Of a stretch of 64,000 bases of DNA, positions 10,937 through 21,818 are shown one piece after another (positions within the stretch are counted from its first letter, which is position 1; every line of letters begins with the position of its first letter). The notes under the pieces were generated by a model. The model was not told the DNA's origin, ran no database searches, and saw only the letters and a list, made by a program, of their open reading frames with translations. Both the position numbers and the translations under genes were made by a program. The stretch is from Syngnathus acus (Eukaryota; Chordata; Actinopteri; Syngnathiformes; Syngnathidae). The stretch is taken from NCBI RefSeq assembly GCF_901709675.1, contig NC_051087.1, positions 14,690,067 through 14,754,066 of the forward strand. Direction: 5' to 3'.

Positions 10937-13663
10937 TGTAATAATAATAATTCATTAAATTTGTATAGCGCTTTTCAAAAACCCAAAGACGCTTACAGGG
11001 AACAAGGCAAAGACATACATGAGGGGAGGGGGACGGGGAAGAAACAATCGGATAAAATTAAGAAGAGGAAACCAGTTATGGGTAGGGGAGGTCATGAGCT
11101 TGGGAGAAGAGGTAAGTTTTTAGACGGGACTTAAATATGGGGAGTGTGGGTGAGTCACAGACAGACTGAGGGAGAGAGTCGGGGTGATGTGCAGGAGAAG
11201 GCTCTGTCACCGAAGGATTTGAGTTTAGATTTTGGGACTGTCAGACGTGAAGTATTGGAGGATCGGAGGGGACGGTTGGGGCAGTAGGGGACAAGGAGGT
11301 CGGATAGGTAAGTGGGAGCCAGGTGGTGAAGGGCTTTGAAGGTGAGGAGGAGTATCTTGAAGATGATACGCTCCTTAATGGGGAGCCAGTGAAGAGAGTG
11401 GAGAACAGGAGTGATGTGTTCACGGGACCGGGTGTGGGTAAGGAGGCGGGCAGCAGAATTTTGGACTAGTTGAAGTCTATGGAGTGAGTGAGCAGTGATT
11501 CCAGTGAGAAGGGAGTTGCAGTAGTCAAGCCGGGATGAGACGAAGGCGTGGATGAGGGATTCAGCGGCAGGGAGAGAGAGGCAGTGCCGGATTTTGGCGA
11601 TGCATCGGAGGTGGAAGTAGGAGGTCTTGACTACTGAGCTAACATCAGGGTGGAAGGACAGTGTGGGGTCAAAAATAACGCCAAGCTTGCGTGCCAGAGG
11701 GGAGGGAGAGATGTTTGAGGAGTCAATGGTGAGTGTGATGGATCCAGTTTTATTAAGGGAGGATTTAGTGCCTATGAGGAGGAGCTCTGTTTTGTCACTG
11801 TTGAGTTTGAGAAAGTTGTGGGTCAGCCATGTTTTTATTGTAGAGATGCAGGTTTCAAAGTGGGTGAGGGAAGGGTTACGGGTTGGTGTGGTACGTATAT
11901 AGATCTGGGTGTCATCAGCGTAGCAGTGGAAGTCCAGATTGAGTTTGCGGATGACAGTACCAAGGGGAAAGAGGTAACAGATGAATAGGAGGGGGCCAAG
12001 AACTGAGCCTTGGGGGACCCCTTGTGTAACTGGGGAGAGGATGGATGTGTGACCGGAGAGAGAGATGAACTGGTTTCTGTTGGTGAGATAGGAGGTGAGC
12101 CAGTCGAGTGCAGTGCCCTCAACACCTAGTTGGCGCAGCCTTTGGAGGAGGATGGAATGGTTCACAGTGTCAAAGGCTGCGCTAAGGTCAAGTAGTAGTA
12201 GGATGTTGAGGGCACCAGAGTCTGCAGAAATGAGGAGATCGTTGGTGACTTTAACTAGAGCTGTTTCGGTGCTGTGAAGTGGGCGGAATCCGGACTGGAA
12301 GGGTTCATAGAGGTTGTTGGACTGGAGATGGGTGTGGAGTTGGGCGGAGACAATGCGTTCAAGGGTTTTGGAAAGGAATGAAAGGTTGGAGATGGGACGG
12401 TAGTTGGAGAGGTTGAGTGGGTCCAAGGTGGGCTTTTTGAGGATGGGGGTGATGGCTGCAAATTTATAGACAGTGGGAAAGTGGCCAAGGGATAGAGACT
12501 GATTAAAAAGGGTGGTGAGGTGGGGGAGGAGGACAGGGAGGCAGGCCTTAGTTAAGGTACTTGGAAGAGGGTCGAGAGAGCAGGTGGTTGTCTTGGATGC
12601 GGTAATGATGTCTAGGATAGTGGAGGAGTCGACAAGGGAGAAGGCAGTGAGAGAGGGGAAGGGCGGGAGGTCGGGAAGGGGGGGCAGGAGGGCAGGGGAG
12701 GTGGGGGAGGAGGAGTTATTGATGGTGTCGGTCAGAGAACTGTTGATTTGGGCGATTTTGTTGTTAAAGTTGACAAGGAAGGAGTTACAGAGGGCGGGTG
12801 AGGAGGGTGGCTTGGTGACCGGTGGCTGGAGCAATTTGTTGACGGTGGAGAACAGTATGCGGGGGTTCCGGTTGGTGTTATTAATGAGAGATGAGAAGTA
12901 AGCAGATTTGGCAGCAAGGAGAGCATCACGATAGGAGGAGATGTGTTGTTTGAAGGTTTCGGCATGGACGGTGAGGCGGGTTCTTTTGTAGAGGCGTTCG
13001 AGTTGACGGCCAGTTTGTTTCATGGAGCGGAGTTCCGGGGTGTACCAAGGGGCAGAGTTAGTGAATGTAACAGAGGAAGTTTTCCAGGGGGCTAGGGAAT
13101 CAAGGGAGTCAGAAAGGATGTTGTTGAGCGTGGTGGCAAGGTCATCAGGGGAGGAAGAAGTGGGGTCGGAGGGAAGGGCAGAGGATAAGAGCTGGCAAAG
13201 CGTGATTGGGTTTACAGTCTTGATGTTGCGGTAGGAGATGGTGCGTTTTGTGGAATTATGAGGCGAGGGTAGAGGGGCGGAGAAGAGGATGCAGAGATGA
13301 TCTGACAGTGGAAAGGTGAGAGGACGGGGGTTGGATGTGAGTGGAAAGGAGGAGCATACTATATGTTGGAGAGGGAGCGACAGTTCAGCAGTGCGAGGGA
13401 GATGGATGAAGGAGCGGGGGTGGGGGAGCGGAGATTGTTGAAGTTGACAGTACGGGAGGTGGGGGTGACGGGGGGGCGAGAGGTAGTCCAGAAAGAGGGG
13501 ATGGGTGAGCCATCAAGGAAATGTCGGCTAAAAGACAGTCCGGAGCTACGGTGGATGTAGCGGCGACGGCGGAGGATCCCAGCCTTGCAGGCAGCTGAGG
13601 CAGCAGCAGCAGGGAGACGTTGATTATTGTTGAGATGATGAAGATCAGCAGCAGTGTAGACAA
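10937..13663 (-). mobile_element. L2/CR1-like LINE, endonuclease internally deleted
   Basis: The minus-strand LINE has its 3' end at about 10937, where the tail reads (on the minus strand) AAGCGCTATACAAATTTAATG followed by ATT repeats, a common end for teleost L2/CR1-like LINEs. A large ORF covers RT. Upstream, the first endonuclease block (LALLNCRSLSN, about 13375-13400) is followed almost at once by the last one (PLSDHLCILF, about 13290-13320), so about 200 residues of the endonuclease are gone. ORF1 and the 5' UTR are absent. The 5' end abuts the 3' tail of the next LINE at 13664, which may have inserted into it. Confidence 0.85.
11155..13383 (-). CDS. LINE ORF2 fragment: reverse transcriptase
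   Basis: A continuous minus-strand frame codes at least 740 residues when read upstream of the first ATG (13023). Order of motifs: SDH of the apurinic endonuclease C-terminus; WYTPELRSMK and RRTRL-type linker; RT fingers with NYRPISNLSFLSK; FQSGFRPLHSTETAL; palm motif LLLDLSAAFDTVNHSIL; TQGVPQGSVLGPLLF; catalytic FHCYADDTQIYI; then thumb and C-terminal SRLDYCNSLLTGI and LQLVQNSAARLL. All RT catalytic aspartates are present. The natural C-terminus has shifted frame (ends CTSPRLSPSVCL instead of the usual WNSLP type). It would make an RT without a working endonuclease, so the copy is not autonomous although the RT looks well preserved. Confidence 0.85.
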   Translation of the reverse strand: MSLPLQHIVCSSFPLTSNPRPLTFPLSDHLCILFSAPLPSPHNSTKRTISYRNIKTVNPITLCQLLSSALPSDPTSSSPDDLATTLNNILSDSLDSLAPWKTSSVTFTNSAPWYTPELRSMKQTGRQLERLYKRTRLTVHAETFKQHISSYRDALLAAKSAYFSSLINNTNRNPRILFSTVNKLLQPPVTKPPSSPALCNSFLVNFNNKIAQINSSLTDTINNSSSPTSPALLPPLPDLPPFPSLTAFSLVDSSTILDIITASKTTTCSLDPLPSTLTKACLPVLLPHLTTLFNQSLSLGHFPTVYKFAAITPILKKPTLDPLNLSNYRPISNLSFLSKTLERIVSAQLHTHLQSNNLYEPFQSGFRPLHSTETALVKVTNDLLISADSGALNILLLLDLSAAFDTVNHSILLQRLRQLGVEGTALDWLTSYLTNRNQFISLSGHTSILSPVTQGVPQGSVLGPLLFICYLFPLGTVIRKLNLDFHCYADDTQIYIRTTPTRNPSLTHFETCISTIKTWLTHNFLKLNSDKTELLLIGTKSSLNKTGSITLTIDSSNISPSPLARKLGVIFDPTLSFHPDVSSVVKTSYFHLRCIAKIRHCLSLPAAESLIHAFVSSRLDYCNSLLTGITAHSLHRLQLVQNSAARLLTHTRSREHITPVLHSLHWLPIKERIIFKILLLTFKALHHLAPTYLSDLLVPYCPNRPLRSSNTSRLTVPKSKLKSFGDRAFSCTSPRLSPSVCL

Positions 13664-14152
13664 GTCAAGTCAAGTCAAGTTTATTTGTATAGCCCTAAAT
13701 CACAAGCAGTCTCAAAGGGCTTCACATAGACAAAAAATTGACAATTATTCTCAAAGCATCCCCTGATCTTAAGCTCCCAAAAGGGCAAGGAAAAACTCAA
13801 AAACCCCTGCCAGGGGAAAATGAGAAACCTTGAGAAGGGACCACAGATGGAAGGATCCCCCTTTCAGGATCACCAGGTTGAAATGGATGCAGAGAGGGCA
13901 CAAATAATACATAATATGAAAATCAATGAAAAATAAAAGTGGATGTCCAAGTCAGAGCGAGGGGCTGCCGGAGGAGCCCTCTATTATCCCGGCAGTGTCT
14001 TCGAGGAGGTTGAGCTGCAGTTCCCCCAACCTGAATTGGCCCACGAGAATCCAGATAGCCGCTGTCAGCTTGGGTGCCACCTAACCACCTCCCCGGCCTG
14101 GGGAGGGTGGGGGGGAGAGAAAACAAACTCCGGCCGAATCGGCCACTACAGG

Positions 14153-17100
14153 TTAGTTAAAGGCCATGTCATAGAAATGTGTCTTTAAACGTGTCTTAAA
14201 TGTTTCTACTGAGGTAGCAGTCCTAATATCCATTGGTAGGGCATTCCAAAGCTCTGGAGCCCGGATAGAAAATGCTCTAGACCCTGCAGACATTTTCTTG
14301 GCCCTCGGAGTCGCTAAAAGGGTAGCGTTTTGCGAACGAAGGTTACGAGACGGAACATAAGGAACAACTAGGTCGACGAGATATGAAGGCGCTAAGCCAT
14401 GCAGTGATTTATAGGTTAATAGAAGAACCTTGAAGTCACATCTTAAATGGACCGGGAGCCAATGTAAGTTGGCTAATATTGGGGTAATGTGATCAAATTT
14501 TCTTGTCCGTGAGAGCAGCCTTGCAGCAGCATTTTGTACTAACTGTAGACTTTTGATGCGGGACTTAGGAAGACCAGAGAATAGTACATTACAGTAGTCC
14601 AGGCGCGACGTGACGAACGCATGTATAATAGTTTCCGCATCACCGGTCGAAAGGATCGGACGAATCTTTGCAATATTACGAAGGTGAAAAAACGCAATTC
14701 TGGTTATATTCTTAATGTGCTTTTGAAAGGAGAGAGTTTGGTCAAACATTACCCCGAGATTAGTTACAGTATCGCTCTGAGTGATAGTACGGTTATCTAT
14801 AGTTATAGCGGTTTCCTTGAACAAGTGTTGAAAACGAGTTGGACCAATTATCAACATCTCAGTTTTATCTGGGTTAAGACGAAGGAAGTTGAGAGACATC
14901 CATTGCTTGATCTCCGCAAGGCACGCCTCAAGATCCCGCGGATCTGTCATCGATAACGGCATATATAATTGGGTGTCATCCGCGTAGCATTGAAAACTAA
15001 TATTATATTTACGTATTATGTCCCCAAGCGGAATCATATAAATATTAAATAGAATTGGTCCGAGAACCGATCCCTGTGGGACACCACACGTAACATTATA
15101 GAGCTCCGAGGACGCATTGCCATGGACCACTCGGTGCGTCCTGTTTGATAGATAGGAATGGAACCAGCCTAGTGCTGACCCTGAAATACCAACACAACTT
15201 TTAAGACGCCCTAATAAAATACCGAAGTCTACAGTGTCGAAGGCAGCACTAAGGTCGAGTAGTAACAGTACAGATGAAGTGTTTGAATCCATAGCTATGA
15301 GGAGATCGTTAGTCACTTTAGCAAGTGCTGTCTCAGTGGAATGATTAGCTCTAAAACCAGACTTTTATTTTATTACAATACAATTTTATACAATTATTAG
15401 CGACCATGTAATCAATAAGCTGCTGTGCTACTACTTTTTCAAGAAGTTTTGCTATGAATGGGAGGTTTGAAACTGGCCTATAATTACTGAGACAGTCCGG
15501 GTCAAGATTTGGTCGCTTAAGTAACGGTTTAATGATAGCGGTTTTAAAGGCTGTTGGCACTATCCCAGAGGAGACAGACAGACTGATTGTATTTAAGACG
15601 GACGGTCCTAAAATTTGAAATAATTCTTTAAGTAGTTTGGCTGGAAGAGGGTCGAGTAAACATGTTGTTTGCTTAGCCGCACTAACCAATTGTGTAAGCC
15701 TTTCAAGGGACACGCTTTTAAAATTTGAGAGGGTTGTTGCATGATCATCAGCGTTGGTAAACGGCGGGCTCGACCGAGCGATTGGAATGGTATTCTTGAT
15801 CTCGTCCCTAATGGATTCAATCTTTTGAACAAAAAATTTCATGAACTCGTCAGCGGAGTGGAAGGAACTATCGGGGGTCGGCTGGCGTAGAGTCAGCTTT
15901 GCCACTGTATCAAATAGGTGTTTCGGATTGTTTTTATTGAGATTAATAACTTGCGAAAAATACCGAGTTTTTGCTAAGATAAGCGCATCTTTATATTTCA
16001 GGAGGCTATCCTGCCATGCCTGATGGAAAACCTCAAGTTTGGTTAGACGCCATCTGCGCTCATGCTTTCTACATAATTGCTTAAGCGTACGCGTTTCATC
16101 TGTGAACCACGGAGTAGGCAATCTACGGCGAGTTTTCAGACGTAACGGCGCCACAGAGTCAATGGCATTTAACAATGTCGCATTGAATTCATTTGTAAGA
16201 TTATCAACAGAGCCGGTGTATGCGGGAAATATAGCGGTTGCCGGCGACAGTAACTCAGATAGCGCAGTTGCAGTCATGGAGTTAAAATTACGGCTCCTAT
16301 AATTCCGATTGCTCTCTTGTCTTTGACAAGGAACTAGAATTTCTAATTTTATTAAGTAATGATCAGACAAAACAGTAGTGTATGGCAGTACTGCTATATT
16401 TGAGGTTGCAAGTCCTCGGGATAATACCAGATCTATGATATTTCCATTCTTATGCGTTGCTGCCTGTACGGCTTGCGTAAAACCAAACGTATCAGTTAAA
16501 GTCTGAAACGCCGAAGTAAGTGGCTCTGACGGTAAATTCATGTGGATGTTGAAATCGCCCATGATAATTATATTATCCGCATTGGTTACTAGATCAAGGG
16601 CGGCTCGGTGGTGCACTGGGTAGCACGTCCGCCTCACAGTTGGGAGGGTGCGGGTTCGATTCCACCTCCGGCCCTCCCTGTGTGGAGTTTGCATGTTCTC
16701 CCCGGGCCCGCGTGGGTTTTCTCCGGGCACTCCGGTTTCCTCCCACATCCCAAAAACATGCTTGGTAGGCCGATTGAGCACTCCAAATTGTCCCTAGGTG
16801 TGAGTGCGAGTGCGTATGGTTGTTTGTCTCTGTGTGCCCTGTGATTGGCTGGCAACCGGTTCAGGGTGTCCCCCGCCTACTGCCCGATGACGGCTGGGAT
16901 AGGCTCCAGCACGCCCGCGACCCCCGTGGGGACTAAGCGGTACAGAAAATGGATGGATGGGTTACTAGATCAGCCACGAATTCTGAAAATTCATCCAGGA
17001 AGCCAGAGTAAGCCCCGGGTGGACGGTAAATAACAGCAAGATAAAATGACGGTAAAGCGGTGGATAGGACAATGAGAACTTCAAATGTTTTAAATACGTT

Positions 17101-17737
17101 GATCGAACGAGCTAAGCTCGGAATTCGAGATGAGGGCGACACCCCCACCCTTTTTTCGAGGACGCGCCACATGCGAGCTCACAAAATTTGGAGGCGAGGC
17201 CTCGTTAAGCGGTAGCAGTTCATTAGGTTTTAACCAGGTCTCGCAGACACCAAAAACGTTTAGATTATGTTCCGTGATGAGGTCATTAACGAGAACTGCT
17301 TTCGTATGAAGCGATCTAATATTCATAAAACCGAGTTTAAGTGTAATCAGTCGATCAGGGTGCGTATCTATCGAAGGATATTTAAACGAGATGCGAGTAA
17401 GATTGTGTTCTCTAGGCCTGACATCACCTCTCGAATGTTTGTTAGCGCGGTGGGACGATACGACCGTGGGAATCTGATAGTAAATATTTGTTACACATGT
17501 AAAATTATCTGAAACAGGCACCGTTTCATCAGCAAAACCAGCAAAACCGGTCGGGGTGGAGTGATTGGATTTGTCTACTACCCCAGTAGAAAGTGTGTTT
17601 ATGTGTACTGTAGCACTATTCAAACTGTCACGCTCTAGTCTACACAAGGAGCTATGTGCATGCTGGAAGTCTAGCCTAGCGCTAGTTAACTGTAGCTTAA
17701 CAGACTCCAAACCCATCCTGACAGGTGGTCTAATCAC
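14153..17737 (-). pseudogene. LINE ORF2: endonuclease and reverse transcriptase, broken
   Basis: Read on the minus strand. Residues coded at 17310-17090 hold the apurinic endonuclease start (LKLGFMNIRSLHTK, then FGVCETWLKPNE). A frameshift near 17140 leads to AVIYRPPGAYSGFL. The SINE follows, and after it IIIMGDFNIHMN and VLSDHYLIKLEI complete the endonuclease. The linker TPWFTDETRTLK and the RT fingers LSNYRPVSNLPF lie at 15440-16100. About 15350-15400 a short AT-rich replacement destroys the FQSGFRANHSTE-type block. Then the RT palm (LLLLDLSAAFDTVD, CGVPQGSVLGPILF, FQCYADDTQLYM) and the C-terminal domain continue to the stop at 14153. Catalytic aspartates are present; loss of function comes from the frame breaks and the SINE. 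Confidence 0.85.
16597..16960 (+). mobile_element. tRNA-derived SINE inserted in LINE endonuclease
   Basis: A complete, well preserved copy starting AGGGCGGCTCGGTGG and ending ATGGATGGATGG. The flanking 12-bp duplication GTTACTAGATCA is exact (16585-16596 and 16961-16972). Pol III boxes are visible: A box around TGGTGCACTGG and B box GGTTCGATTCC near 16653. The central block has TTTGCATGTTCTCCCC and TCCGGTTTCCTCCCA; the 3' domain has TGGGATAGGCTCCAGC and GCGGTACAGAAAATGG. Because it disrupts the LINE ORF, it is younger than that LINE. Confidence 0.95.
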
Positions 17738-17767
17738 CTGTGCCCCGGCCTGCTCTAAAGTGACCTG

Positions 17768-18525
17768 TCATGTGTGGCTCAAACAGTAATCTATATTCCT
17801 AGAAAGAGTGAAGGCGCCTTCACGGTTAGGATGAAGGCCGTCCTTCCTCAGCAGGTCGGGGCGGCCCCAGAAGGAGGGCCAGTTATCTATAAAATACAGT
17901 CCCTGCTTTTTACAGAACCCGGCCATCCATCGATTAAGGGAGACTAATCTACTAAACCTCTCATCAGTGCCTCTCCCAGGCAGGGGGCCAGAGACAAATA
18001 CTCGATGCCGACTCATCTTTCTGGCGAGATCCTCGCTATGTTTCTCTTTGTGATCTCCGATTGCCTCATCCTAACATCATTGGAGCCGACGTGTATCACT
18101 ATGTCCGAGTAGCTAGTGTTGTTGGAACTACGCTGTTGACTAGACCTATTGCGAGTCAGCTCCCTAAGGTTAGCTTCTATGTCGGGTGCTCTGCCCCCAG
18201 GAATACACATTACCGTGGCTGGATTTTTAAGCGTAATATTTCGGGTAATGGAGTCACCTATGACCAAAGTGCGAGGGCCAGTAGACCGAGATGACTTTGG
18301 ACGGCTATGCGTCTTACCTGGCTCATCGCGATTAGCAAGCCGCTTGGGGCTAATGCTAACTGGGCTAGCGGGCTGACTACAGTCCGCGTCTGTATCCGCC
18401 ACATTTACTGTTATCGCGCAATTCTGCTCTAACTGGCGGACACGTCCCTCTAGCAGGGACAACCTCTCTAAGAGAAGGGTGCAGTTGGTGCACGAAGCCG
18501 AACAAACCTCTTGATCCGCAGCCAT
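17768..18525 (-). pseudogene. LINE ORF1: coiled coil plus SGNH/GDSL esterase, one frameshift
   Basis: The ATG at 18525 (MAADQEVCSASC) gives a short Cys-bearing segment, then a leucine-heptad stretch (LLLERLSLLEGRVRQLEQ) that should form a coiled coil. A Ser/Arg-rich linker follows, then an SGNH-type esterase: block I LVIGDSITRN (catalytic Ser), block III IVIHVGSNDVRM (the G and N), and in a second frame block V RKDGLHPNREG (catalytic Asp and His). The frame changes near 18013-18016, between SNDV and VFVSGPLPG, which normally are continuous. ORF1 esterases of CR1/L2-type LINEs are thought to act in RNP-membrane or lipid interactions. An upstream in-frame extension to 18642 exists but the 18525 start fits the family better. 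Confidence 0.8.
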
Positions 18526-18650
18526 ACTTTGTGTCCGATGATCGACGGTAGACAAACGGCCACGAAGCCTCCGCTCTCCCAGGCACTCCGGCCATTTAAA
18601 CAAATGGTGTAGGTTGGAGAACGGAGCGTATGAGGCAAACAAGACACACT

Positions 18651-19605
18651 TTCAGGTTTTGCAATGAATACTCATTAGATGAGATTCACGTTGTGAATTG
18701 TGAAGATTACAGTGGGCACTCACATAGAAACTTCGAGAACTACACTGAATGCAGGTCTGTATCCCATTTGCGCTCACTAATGAGGTCAGAACACGTCTCA
18801 CAGTTTTCTGAGTGGTCCAGCTGCCATATAATAAGATTTCGTGTTTGTGTATGCTAACGATCCCAGTACTAATAATCTCATTTGAAAACTGCCAACATGT
18901 CATCTTCAAAGATGGTAAATTCTCAAGTTATCAGTACCTATCTCTCTGTAACGCTTTCTTTAAATATGATCTTAGTCCTGTAATAGATCAAGTCAAAGTG
19001 CACAATTTGACAATAAAATGTGCCACAAATTTAGCAATTGCAAAATATTGTCGCTTCCAAATATAAGTCTTTTAGATTCAGCCTATATTCTTTTCTTTTA
19101 ATCTTATGACTGGTAAAGAGTTGTGTGCTACAATAGTGCACACCTGTAAATTTTTAAACATGCAAAAATAGTTATCAGCTTTAAGCAAAAACAAAACAGA
19201 TTTCAATGCAACTTTGGAAATGAGTGGCAAACTAGCTAATGACAAAGGTATTTATTTGCACCTTTTCATAACATGACTCGATCAGTGGATGTGCCTGCTC
19301 ACAGTGCCACAACACACCTGTTTGATCATCATCCATCAGGCCGCAGGCAGTAACCTTGCTACAAAATTATGGACAACCACAAAACAACGTTCTAATATTG
19401 TATTTTCCTTTTTGTGAAGTCTCTGTGAGAGTTTTAGCAACCACTCAAATGTTGTTGTTTTATTGACTTGACTGCTTTGCTTTTGATGATAGTGAGTCAG
19501 ATTGATTCTATGCATGGTAAATAGTAAATGTGCTGGACTAGTACAGCGCTTTTCGACCTTCATACTCAAAGTGCTTCACACCGCTTCCTCATTCAGCGAC
19601 TGATT
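18651..19605. other. Unassigned, possible LINE 5' leader then AT-rich sequence
   Basis: The first 200 bases may be the LINE 5' UTR, but nothing marks a boundary. The remainder is AT-rich with no recognisable gene or repeat end. It stops at the tandem ATTCAAG tail of the next LINE. Confidence 0.25.
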
Positions 19606-20460
19606 CAAGATTCAAGATTCAAGAGTTTTTATTCGCCATGTTTGAGCGTGCCAAACAAGGAATTTGACTTCGGTAAAACACACCCTCTGTTCAACATATA
19701 GGTGACTAACAACACTCAGGACATGTGAATAATGGCAAAAACAGTGTAGACAAATTCAAAAGGTGTGAAGAGCAGGATGTTATTGCACAGTAATGCCTCT
19801 GAGACTCTATGAGTGGTGTGAGTTCATCAGAGCAACAGCCTGGGGGAAGAAGCTGTCTCGGTGTCTGCTGGTTTTGGCGTACCGAGCTCTATAACGCCGT
19901 CCGGAGGGGAGTAGTTCAAACAGACTGCAACCTGGGTGAGAAGGGTCTGTAGAGATGTTCCTTGCACGTTTCCTGGTCCTGGACAGGTACAAGTCTTGGA
20001 TAGAAGGGAGGTTGATTCCAATGATCTTTTCTGCAGTCCTGATCGTCCGTTGCAGTCTGTGCTTGTCTTGTTTGGAGGCTGATCCAAACCAGACAGTGAT
20101 GGAGGTGCAGAGGACAGACTGGATGATGGCAGTGTAGAAGGTCTTCAGAAGCTCTCGCGGCAGGTTGAACTTCTTGAGCTGTCTCAGGAAGTACAGCCTC
20201 TGCTGGGCCTTCTTCCGGACAGAGTCTATGTGGCCGGTCCATTTCAGGTCCCGAGAGATTGTGGTTCCCAGGAACTTGAAGGTGTCTGTGGAGAGAATAG
20301 TATTACTGCGGATAGTGAGGGGTAAAAGTGGTGAAGGGTCTCGCCTGAAATCCACTGTCATCTCCACGGTCTTGAGCGGGTTCAGCAACTGGCGGTTTGG
20401 TGTTTTACTGGTGAAATTTTGACCCACTTCAAGAGTATTATTTTCTTCCAAATACAACCA
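19606..20460 (-). mobile_element. 5'-truncated LINE, recent copy
   Basis: A minus-strand LINE whose 3' end carries three ATTCAAG units (19603-19625) and a short 3' UTR. It shares the last ~475 bp with 416-889 at near identity. The 5' truncation lies near 20460. The encoded RT C-terminal half is fully open, unlike most LINEs here, which fits a young insertion. Confidence 0.9.
19807..20457 (-). CDS. RT C-terminal fragment (216 codons)
   Basis: The open frame covers the end of the RT thumb and the C-terminal connection region: MTVDFRRDPSP, FLGTTISRDLKWTGHID, KKAQQRLYFLRQLKKF, LKTFYTAIIQSVLCTSITVWFG, then IRTAEKIIGINLPSIQDLY and LFELLPSGRRYRARYAKTS. The catalytic palm is absent because the insertion is 5'-truncated, so there is no enzymatic activity. 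The first ATG in the frame is incidental; the frame is cut by the truncation rather than starting there. Confidence 0.85.
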   Translation of the reverse strand: MYLEENNTLEVGQNFTSKTPNRQLLNPLKTVEMTVDFRRDPSPLLPLTIRSNTILSTDTFKFLGTTISRDLKWTGHIDSVRKKAQQRLYFLRQLKKFNLPRELLKTFYTAIIQSVLCTSITVWFGSASKQDKHRLQRTIRTAEKIIGINLPSIQDLYLSRTRKRARNISTDPSHPGCSLFELLPSGRRYRARYAKTSRHRDSFFPQAVALMNSHHS

Positions 20461-21030
20461 ATTACCAGATTAAACTGGTTACACTAAAGACAAACTGTGG
20501 AGATAAAATAAACAACTTGAGTGAGATTTTTGTTGTTGTTTCTGTGCGGGTGTATTTTGAGTGGTGAAAAATAGCTGTTGAAACCACAGCCTCTTTGCGA
20601 CATGACAACACACCATGTAATTTAGAACCATTCGGTTTCTTAAAAATGAAATCAGCTTCAAAAACAGCTGTTCCCAACAAACTGGCAGAATGTCAATGCA
20701 ATACAATAGCGTTTAATGAAGTCCTGTGCTGTCCAAAATTTGATAAGTCGCAAAGAAAAGAGAAAAAGAAAAAGAAAATAGATTAGGTTCATTACCACAG
20801 GGTGCCACTCACGATCTGCTACCCTAATGGACTATATACTCTCACCAGAATGACGAACGTTCGTAAGATGAGACCGGAAGTTTGGATGTAATTTTTTTTT
20901 TTTACTTTTTTTTTTTTTTAATTCTATGACAACTGAGTAAGCTACATGTCGAGCGTATTTATTGGTAGCGCAAGTTAGATAATATACTAGATCCATTAAT
21001 TATTTCACATTAGTTATGTACGTACTACAT
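20461..21030. other. Unassigned AT-rich sequence with T-rich tract
   Basis: No element is recognised. T/A homopolymer-rich sequence lies at about 20890-20922. Overlapping short open frames on both strands (20462-20786) have no family signature. Confidence 0.3.
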
Positions 21031-21035
21031 GCAGG

Positions 21036-21340
21036 CAGCACGGTGTTGCACTGGTTAGTACGTCCGCCTCACTGTTCAGAAGGTGTGTGTTCGATTTCAC
21101 CTCCGGCCCTCCCCGTGTGGATTTTGCATGTTCTGCCCGTGCCTGCGTGGGTTTTCTCCGGGCACTCCGGCTGATTGAGCACTCAAAATTGCCCGTAGGT
21201 GTGTGTGCAAGTGTGGATGGTTGTTCGTCTCTGCTGGCAACCGGTTCAGGGTGTCCTCCGCCTACAGCCCGATGATTGCTGGGCTAGGCTCCAGCATGCC
21301 CGCGTCCTCCGTGGGGATAGGCGGTACAGAAAATGGATGT
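21036..21340 (+). mobile_element. SINE copy with internal deletions
   Basis: Starts GCACGGTGTTGCACTGGTTAG and ends AGAAAATGGATG. The B-box region reads TGTTCGATTTC. Two blocks present in the full copies are missing: the CCTCCCACATCCCAAAAACATG segment after TCCGG, and about 15 bp before TGGCAACCGG. No exact target duplication was found. Confidence 0.85.
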
Positions 21341-21552
21341 ATAGTTGGATAGTTTATTTACTGTTATTTTGCATGAGAGTCACCAGGATTTGAACATCAC
21401 ACAATCCAGCTGCAGACATTATATATTTTGCAAAGCGAATGCTGATTATGAACTGATTTTTACTGTAATAGGTGTGTACGTACTGTTTAAAACATTCAAT
21501 TCACTAGTTTCCAGATTTTATGTGTTCGTGCAGAAGACAATACAGCTCTCCG

Positions 21553-21599
21553 TTAGTATAGTATAGTATAGTATAGTATAGTATAGTATAGTATAGTAT
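21553..21599 (+). repeat. (TATAG)n microsatellite, left side
   Basis: About nine tandem copies of a 5-bp TATAG unit. The same array recurs in the same orientation at 22694-22738, just outside the right arm of the Penelope-like element, so the two arrays bracket that element. Either the element inserted into one array or the arrays are part of its target duplication. Confidence 0.95.
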
Positions 21600-21683
21600 T
21601 TGTACTAAGTTCATCTTGTTTTTCCTTTTTAATCACTTCACTGGTTCTTTTGTATCAAACAAATTATTTTAGGTGCATTACCT

Positions 21684-21717
21684 GACATGTTTCGGCGGTT
21701 TCTTCCGCCTTCATCAG
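21684..21717 (-). ncRNA. Hammerhead-ribozyme-like motif, left arm
   Basis: Identical to the right-arm motif but on the minus strand, so it lies in the same sense as, and 3' of, the GIY-YIG frame. This is the position expected for the 3' terminal repeat of a Penelope-like transcript. The core CTGATGA, stem II and GAAAC are intact. Confidence 0.65.
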
Positions 21718-21818
21718 AGTGTCACTGATGTGGTTGTGACGCGTCTTTATCAGCTGATGGATGAAGGCGTGGCTCACCTGTCAGATTTGACAGGTGAGTC
21801 ACGCCCTCCGCTGTCCGT

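Larger units (their letters stand above)
13664..18650 (-). mobile_element. Near full-length L2/CR1-like LINE with esterase ORF1
   Basis: This is the most complete LINE of the window, about 5 kb. The 3' end at 13664 begins (plus strand) with CAAGTCAAGTCAAGTC and a TTTATTTGTATAGCCC segment, the complement of the 3' UTR end. Upstream on the minus strand come RT, endonuclease and an ORF1 with a coiled coil and SGNH esterase. The 5' boundary is uncertain, near 18640-18660. A SINE interrupts the endonuclease (16597-16960). A handful of frameshifts and one small sequence replacement near 15360-15400 make it inactive. Confidence 0.85.

Noticed and set aside
11627-13560. Plus-strand open frames (for example 12512-12901)
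   Set aside because: They are antisense shadows of the minus-strand LINE RT, whose motifs are unambiguous.
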